The notes: generated by a model from the letters alone, not told the origin. A stretch of 5,237 nt of DNA from Alphaproteobacteria bacterium (GCA_017308345.1 JAFKFE010001133.1:1-5237), one strand, 5' to 3'. Positions 1 to 5,237 are shown, counted from the first letter of the stretch. A program made the numbers and translations.

Positions 1-1149
1 GAGATGGCGATGGATGCGCTGCAGTGCCCGCCGCCTGACTCCGAAGTGACGAACCTGTCGGGCGGCGAGCGCCGCCGTGTCGCGCTCTGCCGCCTGCTGC
101 TCGAACAGCCCGACCTTCTGCTGCTCGACGAGCCGACCAACCATCTCGACGCCGAGACCACGCAATGGCTGGAAAAGCACCTGCGCGACTATCCCGGCTC
201 GGTGCTGATCATCACCCACGACCGCTACTTCCTCGACAACGTCACGGGCTGGATTCTTGAGCTCGACCGCGGTCGCGGCATCCCATACGAGGGCAACTAC
301 ACCAAATATCTCGACGCCAAGGCCAAGCGCCTGATCCAGGAAGGGCGCGAGGACGACGCCCGCCAGAAGTCGATCTGGCGCGAGCGCGAGTGGATCCAGT
401 CCTCGCCCAAGGCGCGCCAGACCAAGTCGAAGGCGCGCATCAAGGCCTATGAGGAACTGGTCGAGCAGTCGCAGAGCCGCAAGCCGACCGACACGCAGAT
501 CGTCATCCCGGCGAGCGAGCGTCTCGGTAATGTCGTCATCGAGGTCGAAGGCCTCGACAAGGGTTTTGGCGACGAGCTCCTGATCGAGAACCTGTCGTTC
601 AAGCTGCCGCCGGGCGGCATCGTCGGCGTCATCGGCCCGAACGGCGCCGGCAAGACGACGCTGTTCAAGATGTTCACCGGTCAGGAAAAGCCGGATGCCG
701 GCCCGATCCGCATCGGCGAGACGGTCAAGCTCGGCAAGCACGAGGTCAACAGCCGCGCCTACTGCTCGTCCTTCAATTTCCGCGGCAGCGACCAGCAGCA
801 GAAGGTCGGCAACCTTTCGGGCGGCCAGCGCAACCGCGTGCACCTGGCCAAGATGCTGAAGGGCGGCGGCAATGTGCTGCTCCTCGACGAACCGACCAAC
901 GACCTCGACACCGAAACGCTGGCAGCACTTGAAGACGCGCTCGAAGCCTATGCCGGCTGCGCGGTGATCATCAGCCACGATCGCATGTTCCTCGACCGCA
1001 TGGCCACCCACATGCTCGCCTTCGAGGGTGATGCGCATGTCGAGTGGTTCGAAGGCAATTTCGAGGAATATGAGAAGGACAAGCTGCGCCGCCTCGGCGC
1101 CGAGGCGGCGGCCCCGCACCGCATGACGCACAAGCGGCTGACGCGGTAA
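1..1149 (+). CDS. ettA: Energy-dependent translational throttle protein EttA (ABC-F ATPase), 5'-truncated by the window edge
   Basis: EttA binds the ribosomal E site and couples ATP/ADP state to the first steps of elongation. The reading frame is open from base 1, so the ATG at 4 is internal; about 140-150 N-terminal residues, including the first Walker A, lie outside. Numbering from that ATG (381 codons), domain 1 shows LSGGE (18-22), Walker B LLLLDEPTNHLD (E43) and the H-switch THDR (H72). The charged linker at about 107-175 corresponds to the P-site tRNA-interaction motif. Domain 2 shows Walker A GPNGAGKTT (K217), LSGGQ (271-275), Walker B LLLDEPTND (E296) and SHDR (H325). The ABC-F layout, the linker and the C-terminal RMTHKRLTR-type tail match EttA rather than Uup or YheS. 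Oddity: K217 to the second signature is 54 residues, against about 83 in E. coli EttA as I recall it, with no Q-loop glutamine visible. Identity is secure; full activity of domain 2 is doubtful. Confidence 0.95.
   Translation, partial: EMAMDALQCPPPDSEVTNLSGGERRRVALCRLLLEQPDLLLLDEPTNHLDAETTQWLEKHLRDYPGSVLIITHDRYFLDNVTGWILELDRGRGIPYEGNYTKYLDAKAKRLIQEGREDDARQKSIWREREWIQSSPKARQTKSKARIKAYEELVEQSQSRKPTDTQIVIPASERLGNVVIEVEGLDKGFGDELLIENLSFKLPPGGIVGVIGPNGAGKTTLFKMFTGQEKPDAGPIRIGETVKLGKHEVNSRAYCSSFNFRGSDQQQKVGNLSGGQRNRVHLAKMLKGGGNVLLLDEPTNDLDTETLAALEDALEAYAGCAVIISHDRMFLDRMATHMLAFEGDAHVEWFEGNFEEYEKDKLRRLGAEAAAPHRMTHKRLTR
727..735 (+). other. Apparent in-frame deletion junction in EttA ABC domain 2 (Q-loop missing)
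   Basis: The protein reads GETVKLG directly followed by KHEVNSRAY. In E. coli EttA, as recalled, the equivalent of GETVKL is followed by a VDQ Q-loop, a helical segment containing TVWEE, and a second K-x-G motif just before the SRAY equivalent. Aligning both sides leaves 29 residues (87 bp) missing with the frame kept. The junction codons aag-ctc-ggc (KLG) fit both flanks, as expected if a short direct repeat was collapsed. The junction is read directly; the missing segment is inferred from the family. Confidence 0.75.
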
Positions 1150-1174
1150 TATCGACAGCGGCGGCGGGCATAGT

Positions 1175-1180
1175 GAGGTG
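1175..1180 (+). promoter_or_regulatory. Ribosome binding site of tam
   Basis: GAGGTG lies 5 nt before the ATG at 1186, in the 36-bp gap after ettA. It fixes the tam start. I see no clear promoter or terminator in this short gap, so read-through from ettA is plausible. Confidence 0.7.
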
Positions 1181-1185
1181 ACAAA

Positions 1186-1953
1186 ATGGCTGACTGGTCC
1201 GCCGCCCAATATCTGAAGTTCGAGGATGAGCGCACGCGGCCCGCGCGTGATCTGGTGGCGCAGGTGCCGGTCGATTTCCCACGCCGGGTCGTCGATATCG
1301 GCTGCGGGCCGGGCAATTCGACCGAGCTTCTGGTCGAGCGCTGGCCGGATGCCGAGGTCAGCGGTTTCGACACCTCGCCCGACATGATCGAGAAGGCGAG
1401 GGCGCGGCTGCCGAATGTCAATTTCGAGCTGGCGGACGCCGCCGGATGGCAGCCCGGGCATCCCGTCGACGTCATCTTCGCCAACGCCGTCTTCCAGTGG
1501 CTGCCGGAGCATCCGGCGGTGTTCCAGCGGCTGATGGGGCTGCTGGCGCCCGGCGGCGCCCTGGCCGTCCAGATGCCGGACAATCTCGGCGAAGCCTCGC
1601 ATCGATTAATGCGCGAGACCGCGGCGGAAGTGCCGTTCGCGGCCAAGCTCAAGGGCGCCGCGCGCGGGCCGCTGCCGCCGGTTTCCTTTTACTACGATCT
1701 TTTGTCGCCGTTCGCCGACCGGCTCGACATCTGGCACACGATCTACAACCATCCGCTGACCGATGCCGAAGCGATCGTCGAATGGGTCAAGTCGACGGGG
1801 CTCAAGCCGTTCCTCGATCCTCTCGACGCCGATGAGAAGAAGGTGTTCCTCGACAGCTACACCGCCAAGATCGCCAGGGCCTATCCGAAGACCGCGAACG
1901 GCAAGGTGCTGCTGCGCTTCCCGCGTATCTTCATCGTCGCCAAACGCGCCTAG
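1186..1953 (+). CDS. tam: Trans-aconitate 2-methyltransferase
   Basis: This cytosolic SAM-dependent methyltransferase esterifies trans-aconitate, a spontaneous isomer of cis-aconitate that inhibits aconitase. The 255 residues match the usual family length of about 250-260. The N-terminal [20 protein letters not shown] stretch (4-23) is typical of Tam. The class I Rossmann fold shows motif [13 protein letters not shown] (35-46), the acidic SAM-ribose position in GFDTS (60-64, D62), the adenine-side ADA (83-85), ANAVFQWLP (99-107) and APGG (121-124). The QMPDN motif (129-133) is a Tam hallmark that separates it from generic methyltransferases. The C-terminal half (FYYDLLSPF, then IYNHPL) also fits the family. 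The ATG is supported by GAGGTG 5 nt upstream. It sits 36 bp after ettA on the same strand and may be co-transcribed, although no functional link is known to me. A palindromic repeat begins inside its stop codon. Confidence 0.93.
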   Translation: MADWSAAQYLKFEDERTRPARDLVAQVPVDFPRRVVDIGCGPGNSTELLVERWPDAEVSGFDTSPDMIEKARARLPNVNFELADAAGWQPGHPVDVIFANAVFQWLPEHPAVFQRLMGLLAPGGALAVQMPDNLGEASHRLMRETAAEVPFAAKLKGAARGPLPPVSFYYDLLSPFADRLDIWHTIYNHPLTDAEAIVEWVKSTGLKPFLDPLDADEKKVFLDSYTAKIARAYPKTANGKVLLRFPRIFIVAKRA

Positions 1954-2095
1954 GGTGTGTTGATATTCAGGTGAGGCCGGCCTGCAAATGGCGGTTTCCT
2001 GTGCTTCCGGTGCTCACGTACTACAAGTACGCTCCGCTCCGGTTCTCGGAACCCACCATTTTCGACTCGGCCTGACCTGAATCTCAACACACCCT
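1952..2095. repeat. 144-bp concentric imperfect palindrome, probable dispersed intergenic repeat (REP/MITE-like)
   Basis: Three nested inverted repeats share one centre near 2024. The outer arms 1952-1972 and 2075-2095 are complementary at 20 of 21 positions; a few further bases inward (1974-1979 with 2068-2073) also pair. The middle arms 1986-1999 and 2048-2061 match at 12 of 14. The inner hairpin is CGTACT-aca-AGTACG (2017-2031). The unit holds no plausible ORF and begins inside the tam stop codon. Ends of type AGGGTGTGTTGA/TCAACACACCCT resemble, from memory, a repeat family between genes in Mesorhizobium-type genomes. No clear target duplication flanks it. As RNA it would form a long stem that could protect or terminate the tam transcript, but there is no U-tract. 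Confidence 0.8.
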
Positions 2096-2191
2096 CACTC
2101 GCCCCGCTTCTTGACCCGGTTGCGACGTCATGCGCATTTCACCGGGCTGGACGATGGTCAACTGTTCCCCATGGATGGGGCGCGAGGCAAC
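2096..2191 (+). promoter_or_regulatory. Leader and likely promoter region of the small secreted-protein gene
   Basis: This is the non-repeat part of the 249-bp gap between tam and the next gene. CTTGAC (2110-2115) resembles the alphaproteobacterial -35 consensus, but the expected -10 position (about 2134-2140, gcatttc) is a poor match, so the promoter is tentative. Nearer the gene, CCCCAT-gg-ATGGGG (2167-2180) can form a short hairpin upstream of the ribosome binding site. Confidence 0.3.
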
Positions 2192-2196
2192 AGGGG
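2192..2196 (+). promoter_or_regulatory. Ribosome binding site deciding the start at 2203
   Basis: AGGGG lies 6 nt before the ATG at 2203. It would be only 3 nt before the GTG at 2200, which is too close, so ATG 2203 is preferred. Confidence 0.6.
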
Positions 2197-2202
2197 TGAG
2201 TG

Positions 2203-2538
2203 ATGACATTGGGCAAGGTGGTTCTCGGAAGCGGTCTCTGTGTGGCCGTGCTGGTTTCTCTCTCGATGGCCGCGGAAGCCAAGCCGGCGCGCTGCTTCAC
2301 CACGGATGACGGCTATTATCCTTGCAACTTCAAAGCTTTGGATAGCGAGGGCAGCTTCCGCATCTCAGCGCCGGGCTATCCCACCTTCACGATTGAAGTC
2401 GACCAGCCGGGCTTTGCCTTCGGTTACGCCAGGTTCGGCGGCCGCAACAGGTCGCTGCCCGGGCAGTTCGTGCGCAGCCGCGACGACGGCGCCTGCTGGA
2501 ACAACCCGCAGACCAACACGAAGCTGTGTGCCTGGTGA
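2203..2538 (+). CDS. Small secreted four-cysteine protein of unknown function
   Basis: I do not recognise a named family, although I recall similar short hypothetical proteins from rhizobia. The 111-residue product starts with one charged residue (K5) and a hydrophobic stretch (about 6-24) ending in a type I signal peptidase site, AEA (24-26) before KPAR. The mature part has about 85 residues with four cysteines (C31, C41, C98, C109), paired near each end, so two disulfides in the periplasm or outside the cell are likely. The first pair lies in RCFTTDDGYYPC and the second in ACWNNPQTNTKLCAW. The middle (51-90) is rich in glycine and aromatic residues and looks beta-rich. C13 is inside the signal core and does not make a lipobox. 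The preceding GTG (2200) is in frame but poorly spaced from the ribosome binding site. Probably a single-gene unit, with the palindrome before it and a hairpin after it. Confidence 0.8.
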   Translation: MTLGKVVLGSGLCVAVLVSLSMAAEAKPARCFTTDDGYYPCNFKALDSEGSFRISAPGYPTFTIEVDQPGFAFGYARFGGRNRSLPGQFVRSRDDGACWNNPQTNTKLCAW

Positions 2539-2594
2539 GCAGCCAAGGTGGAGTTTAAGCTGGCATAAACCGGCCAAATGCGACATGGGTAGCG

Positions 2595-2616
2595 CCGGGC
2601 TCGCTCCCGAGCCCGG
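2595..2616 (+). terminator. Strong hairpin between the secreted-protein gene and the KAS III gene
   Basis: CCGGGCTCG, a 4-nt loop (ctcc) and CGAGCCCGG form a perfect 9-bp, mostly GC stem, extendable by one G-U pair. No T-tract follows, so it is not a canonical intrinsic terminator. It ends 12 nt before the KAS III ATG at 2629 and directly touches the weak ribosome binding region, so it could instead limit translation of the downstream gene. The fold is seen in the sequence; both roles are inference. Confidence 0.5.
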
Positions 2617-2628
2617 TACGGATTGGAC

Positions 2629-3750
2629 ATGCATCGCGTCATCATCAGCGGCATCGGCGCCGAAATCCCTGAACCCGTCATCACCAATGAGGAGCTGGTC
2701 GCAAGCTTCAACAGTTGGGTCGACACCGAGAATGCGCTCCGCGCCACGACCGGCGAGCCGCTTCTGCAGAAATCGGACAGCGACTTCATCGTGCATGCGT
2801 CGGGCGTGAAGAGCCGCCACGTCATCGAGCGCGAGGGCATCCTCGACCCGACCCGCATGGCGCCGCGTATTCCGGCGCGGCCGGATGATGCGCTGTCGTT
2901 GGAGGCGGAGTTCGGCATCGCCTCGGCCAGGAAGGCGCTTGCCCATGCCGGCGTCGATGGGGCGGACATCGATCTGGTGATCTGCTCGGCCTCGCATCAT
3001 CAGCGGCCCTATCCGGCCATCGCCATCGAGATGCAGGAGGCGCTCGGCACCAAGGGCGCCGGCTTCGACATGGGCCTGGGCTGCTCTTCCGCGGCCGCCG
3101 CGCTGCATGTCGCCGTCAATCTGGTCAGGTCGGGGGCGCATAAGCGCATCCTGGTGTCGACGCCCGAAATCATCACCGGCCACCTCAATTTCCGCGACCG
3201 GCAGACGCATTTCATCTTCGGCGACGCTTCGGTCGCCATGGTCGTCGAGGGGTTGGCGCAGGGCGAGAAGCGGCCGGGGCGCTTCGAGGTGCTCGACACG
3301 CGCACCTGGACGCAGATGTCGAACAACATCCGCACCAATCTCGGCTACCACACCCGCACGGCCCAGGAAGATCCCTACATGATCAACCTGGAGGGTAACC
3401 TGATCAAGCAGGTCGGCAACAAGGTGTTCAAGGAAGTCACCGTGGCCGGCCAGAAATTCATAGTGGAGTTCCTGGCCGAGCACGGGCTGACGCCGGATGG
3501 CATACGCCGTTTCTGGCTGCACCAGGCCAATGCGCGCATGAATGCGATGATCCTGAAACTGTCCTTCGGCCACGACGTCGACCACGACCGCGCGCCGATG
3601 GTGCTGGAGCGGCTCGGCAACACCGCCGGCGCCGGCGCGATCGTGGCGCTATCGGAAAACCACGCCGACATGAAGGCCGGCGATTTCGGCCTGATCTGCG
3701 CCTTCGGCGCCGGCTATTCGATCGGCGGCGCTCTGTTGAGGATGCTGTAG
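2629..3750 (+). CDS. Beta-ketoacyl-ACP synthase III, long form (FabH-like, accessory type)
   Basis: KAS III enzymes condense an acyl-CoA starter with malonyl-ACP. This 373-residue thiolase-fold protein has the intact catalytic triad: Cys in GLGCSSAAAA (C152), His in FWLHQANARMN (H298) and Asn in LGNTAGAG (N331), with the C-terminal FGAGYSIGGALLR motif. It is about 50 residues longer than housekeeping FabH (about 320), with extra sequence at about 28-85 containing SGVKSRHVIEREGILDP. That insert and GHLNFRDR...HFIFGDAS (184-201) recall Pseudomonas aeruginosa PA3286, which feeds medium-chain acyl-CoA from beta-oxidation into fatty acid synthesis; DarB-like resorcinol synthases are more distant relatives. 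Canonical rhizobial fabH lies beside plsX and ihfA, which are absent here, so this is probably an accessory paralog. Starter preference cannot be read from the sequence. ATG 2629 is chosen over in-frame TTG 2623 because the family begins near MHRVIISGIG. Its ribosome binding site is weak (CGGA, 2619-2622), beside a hairpin. Confidence 0.9.
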   Translation: MHRVIISGIGAEIPEPVITNEELVASFNSWVDTENALRATTGEPLLQKSDSDFIVHASGVKSRHVIEREGILDPTRMAPRIPARPDDALSLEAEFGIASARKALAHAGVDGADIDLVICSASHHQRPYPAIAIEMQEALGTKGAGFDMGLGCSSAAAALHVAVNLVRSGAHKRILVSTPEIITGHLNFRDRQTHFIFGDASVAMVVEGLAQGEKRPGRFEVLDTRTWTQMSNNIRTNLGYHTRTAQEDPYMINLEGNLIKQVGNKVFKEVTVAGQKFIVEFLAEHGLTPDGIRRFWLHQANARMNAMILKLSFGHDVDHDRAPMVLERLGNTAGAGAIVALSENHADMKAGDFGLICAFGAGYSIGGALLRML

Positions 3751-3757
3751 CCCGCGA

Positions 3758-4324
3758 TCAGCCGGGCGCGAAAGGCACCAGCATCGGCACGCGCCTGGCG
3801 TAATCGTCATAGGCCGGGCCGAGTTCGCCGCGCAGGAAGCTCTCTTCCAGCCTCGCCTTGACGACGACGCCGACGAGCAGCAGCGCGGCGCCGGCAATGC
3901 CCCAGACCGTGCCCTTGACCGCCATGGTGGCGAGGACGGATAGCAGCAGGCCGGTGTAGATCGGATGGCGGACCAGGCCGTAGGGTCCGGTATCGACGAC
4001 GCGGTGACCGGCCTTGGCGGTGACGTTGGCCGACCACAGGCGGCCGAGATGCAGGCGCGCCCACCAGGCGAAAGCGATGCCGATGGCGATCAGGCCAACG
4101 CAGATCCAGGCCTCCGCGAGCGTCGGCATCCAGAGCCGAAGCCGGCCGACATAGCCGTGCGCCGGCACGAACAGCAGGACGGTGCCGGCCACCCAGAGCA
4201 CCCGGTAGCGCGCCTCCGACTTGAGATCGGCGCGCTTTTGCGGCGGATCCGCCCAGGCGGCGGCAAGAAGCCAGGAAACCAGCCAGAGCAGCCAGAGGCC
4301 GGCGACAGCTTGTCCAACCTGCAT
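3758..4324 (-). CDS. Membrane methyltransferase of the isoprenylcysteine carboxyl methyltransferase (ICMT/PEMT-like) family
   Basis: An integral inner-membrane protein of 188 residues with hydrophobic segments at about 5-24, 42-56, 70-88 and a long one at 124-155 that could be a helical hairpin. The family signature lies in the C-terminal half: DTGPYGLVRHPIYTG (111-125), with the RHP used for SAM binding, and then KARLEESFL (156-164, E160/E161) and AYDDYARRVPMLVPF (171-185). These match bacterial ICMT-like enzymes, which use SAM to methylate small or lipid substrates. Bacteria have no prenylated CaaX proteins, so the substrate is unknown. The start at 4324 is well supported by AGGAAGG 8 nt upstream. 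It is convergent with the KAS III gene (7-bp gap) and divergent from the MOSC gene. Some bacterial ICMT-like genes neighbour polyketide synthases, but the opposite orientation here makes a joint pathway speculative. Confidence 0.85.
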   Translation of the reverse strand: MQVGQAVAGLWLLWLVSWLLAAAWADPPQKRADLKSEARYRVLWVAGTVLLFVPAHGYVGRLRLWMPTLAEAWICVGLIAIGIAFAWWARLHLGRLWSANVTAKAGHRVVDTGPYGLVRHPIYTGLLLSVLATMAVKGTVWGIAGAALLLVGVVVKARLEESFLRGELGPAYDDYARRVPMLVPFAPG

Positions 4325-4332
4325 GGATCGAA

Positions 4333-4339
4333 CCTTCCT
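4333..4339 (-). promoter_or_regulatory. Ribosome binding site of the ICMT-like gene
   Basis: On the minus strand AGGAAGG lies 8 nt before the ATG at 4324. It is the strongest Shine-Dalgarno match in the window and fixes the start of this gene. Confidence 0.75.
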
Positions 4340-4501
4340 GATTGCGCGTGATCCCTATGCCGCTGGCACGGCAGCATTGCGGCCGCGGCGGCCGGCGAAA
4401 GGGATTTGCGGTAAGAAAGTCGTGATCGGCATCAAACGGCGTGATCGGATCATCAGCGCTTTCGACTGGACCGCATTCTCCGGCGCCTTTAGACCAGCGG
4501 C
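4340..4501. promoter_or_regulatory. Divergent intergenic region between the ICMT-like and MOSC genes
   Basis: This region must hold the promoters of both flanking genes, but I found no convincing -35/-10 pair on either strand. The visible structure is a direct repeat CGTGATCGG at 4421-4429 and 4440-4448 (19-bp period, about two helical turns), with a shorter CGTGATC at 4347-4353. These could be operator half-sites. A GC-rich block lies at about 4379-4398. Confidence 0.35.
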
Positions 4502-5131
4502 ATGCAGGAAACCAACCTTGAGCTTTTCCCGGCGACGGAGCCGACGGTCGACATCGTGCCCGGCCGCAAGCTGACGGCAAAGGCGGCGGCGCTCTATGCC
4601 GCGCCGCATGATCATTTCGAGACGAAGGCGGTCGAGGAATTGCGGCTCGGCTTCGACGGCATCGCGGGCGACTTCCATGGCGGAACAACGCGGCGTTCCG
4701 GCGGACGAGAGCCCTGGTATCCGCGTGGCACGGAGATGCGCAACGAGCGGCAACTGTCGCTCGTCGCGGCGGACGAACTTGCCATCGTCGCCCAGCGCAT
4801 GGGGTTGGAGGAGATCAAGCCGGAGTGGATCGGCGCCAATCTTGTGATCGAAGGCGTGCCGCGTCTTTCGATGCTGCCGGCCGGCTCGCTCATGTTCTTC
4901 AGCGGTGGCGTGACGCTCAAGGTCGACGGCCAGAACAAGCCGTGCCGCGTCGCCGGACAGTCGATCGCCGGGCATGTCGGCGCGGCCGATCAGGACGCGA
5001 CCGCGCTGCTCTTTCCAAAGGAGGCGAAGAGGCTGCGCGGCCTCGTCGCCTGGGTCGAGAAGCCGGGCACGATCAGTGTTGACGAAGAGATTTCGGTGCG
5101 CGTGCCGGAGCAGTGGATCTACCAGGCCTGA
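4502..5131 (+). CDS. MOSC domain-containing protein
   Basis: MOSC domains (from the molybdenum cofactor sulfurase C-terminus) are beta-barrel domains that carry sulfur on a conserved cysteine or act in Moco-dependent reductions of N-hydroxylated compounds. This 209-residue soluble protein is a stand-alone MOSC. It has the early G-D-x-H-G motif (GDFHGG, 56-61), RNERQLSLV (80-88), WIGANLVIEGV (109-119), LPAGSLMFF (125-133) and the conserved cysteine in NKPCRVAG (C148). It has no NifS-like aminotransferase domain or ferredoxin domain. An in-frame stop (TAG 4490-4492) lies 12 nt upstream, so the coding region cannot begin earlier than the ATG at 4502, although no Shine-Dalgarno sequence precedes it. 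A GTG at 4556 is possible but also poorly supported. It is transcribed alone, divergent from the ICMT-like gene; no Moco gene is visible nearby. The exact substrate is unknown. Confidence 0.88.
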   Translation: MQETNLELFPATEPTVDIVPGRKLTAKAAALYAAPHDHFETKAVEELRLGFDGIAGDFHGGTTRRSGGREPWYPRGTEMRNERQLSLVAADELAIVAQRMGLEEIKPEWIGANLVIEGVPRLSMLPAGSLMFFSGGVTLKVDGQNKPCRVAGQSIAGHVGAADQDATALLFPKEAKRLRGLVAWVEKPGTISVDEEISVRVPEQWIYQA

Positions 5132-5138
5132 ACGACAA

Positions 5139-5165
5139 GGCCGCGCCGCCTGAAGCAGCGCGGCC
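5139..5165. terminator. GC-rich hairpin between convergent genes, possible bidirectional terminator
   Basis: GGCCGCGCCGC (5139-5149) pairs with GCAGCGCGGCC (5155-5165) at 10 of 11 positions around a 5-nt loop (ctgaa). It sits 7 bp after the MOSC stop and 11 bp from the stop of the minus-strand gene at 5177. Its place between converging stops suggests termination in both directions, but neither side has a clear T-tract. Confidence 0.5.
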
Positions 5166-5176
5166 GGGTGTCGCGA

Positions 5177-5237
5177 TCAGGCTTTCCGGTTCCTGTTGGC
5201 GCCCTGCGCCATCACCGAGACATGGTCCCATTTTTCC
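5177..5237 (-). CDS. C-terminal end of an unidentified protein, truncated by the window edge
   Basis: The minus strand is open from the right edge to a TGA at 5177-5179. The last 19 residues read EKWDHVSVMAQGANRNRKA, with ordinary codon choice for this genome (GCC, AAC, CGG, GTC, GTG). The hydrophobic core followed by a basic, polar tail is what a real C-terminus looks like, and the hairpin just beyond the stop fits a gene end. I cannot name the family from so few residues. A chance open frame of about 20 codons is also common in GC-rich DNA, so this call rests mainly on context. Confidence 0.45.
   Translation of the reverse strand, partial: EKWDHVSVMAQGANRNRKA

Noticed and set aside
948..1652. 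234-codon minus-strand open frame across the end of ettA and the start of tam
   Set aside because: It overlaps two well-supported genes, has no family motif and is dominated by Ser, Arg and Ala as expected for antisense reading.
1952..2095. Classical intrinsic terminator or insertion sequence
   Set aside because: There is no T-tract after the stem, and 144 bp without an ORF cannot encode a transposase. A non-autonomous repeat remains the better description.
2200..2202. GTG as start of the secreted protein
   Set aside because: AGGGG at 2192-2196 is too close to it; ATG at 2203 has proper spacing.
2623..2625. TTG as start of the KAS III gene
   Set aside because: It adds only two residues, lies even closer to the hairpin, and the family N-terminus fits ATG 2629.
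2240..2809. 189-codon plus-strand frame spanning the secreted-protein and KAS III genes
   Set aside because: It overlaps a signal-peptide protein and the N-terminus of KAS III out of frame, with low-complexity Arg/Ser/Ala composition.
2365..3585. 406-codon open frame on the minus strand, opposite the KAS III gene
   Set aside because: The plus strand here encodes a complete KAS III with catalytic Cys, His and Asn. The antisense product has no recognisable motif, is extremely rich in Arg, Ala, Asp and His, and runs into the secreted-protein gene. It is a GC-driven shadow.
3807..4975. Long minus-strand frames 3807-4688 and 4355-4975
   Set aside because: They cross the divergent intergenic region and overlap the ICMT-like and MOSC genes in other frames; their Arg/Pro/Ala-rich products resemble no family.
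1..5237. A defence system, CRISPR array, phage or novel multi-gene system
   Set aside because: All sizeable genes are assigned to known families or a lone secreted protein, orientations are mixed, and there are no spaced repeats, integrases, toxin-antitoxin pairs or tRNA attachment sites.

Overview
The window is GC-rich, densely coding DNA with the gene families, codon use and repeat style of an alphaproteobacterium of the order Hyphomicrobiales (Rhizobiales). A Mesorhizobium-like organism is my best guess, made from recalled protein similarity rather than a search. It looks like ordinary chromosomal housekeeping and accessory metabolism. I see no transposase, phage gene, CRISPR array, tRNA or rRNA.

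Layout, left to right. Positions 1-1149 hold the C-terminal two thirds of EttA, the ABC-F ATPase that gates translation on the ribosome; its start lies outside the window. The second ATPase domain appears to lack about 29 residues, including the Q-loop. After 36 bp comes tam (trans-aconitate 2-methyltransferase, 1186-1953). A 144-bp concentric imperfect palindrome (1952-2095) abuts the tam stop codon and looks like a dispersed intergenic repeat. A short leader then precedes a small secreted four-cysteine protein of unknown function (2203-2538). A perfect 9-bp hairpin (2595-2616) lies between that gene and a long-form beta-ketoacyl-ACP synthase III (2629-3750).

The KAS III gene converges, with a 7-bp gap, on a minus-strand membrane methyltransferase of the isoprenylcysteine methyltransferase type (3758-4324). 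That gene diverges across a 177-bp intergenic region from a MOSC-domain protein (4502-5131). A GC-rich hairpin (5139-5165) separates the MOSC gene from the last codons of an unidentified minus-strand gene (5177-5237).

The genes do not form one obvious pathway. ettA and tam could be co-transcribed, and the others look like single-gene units. The observations most worth following are the in-frame gap in EttA, the palindromic repeat, and the hairpin next to the KAS III start. I did not find convincing evidence of a new multi-gene system.
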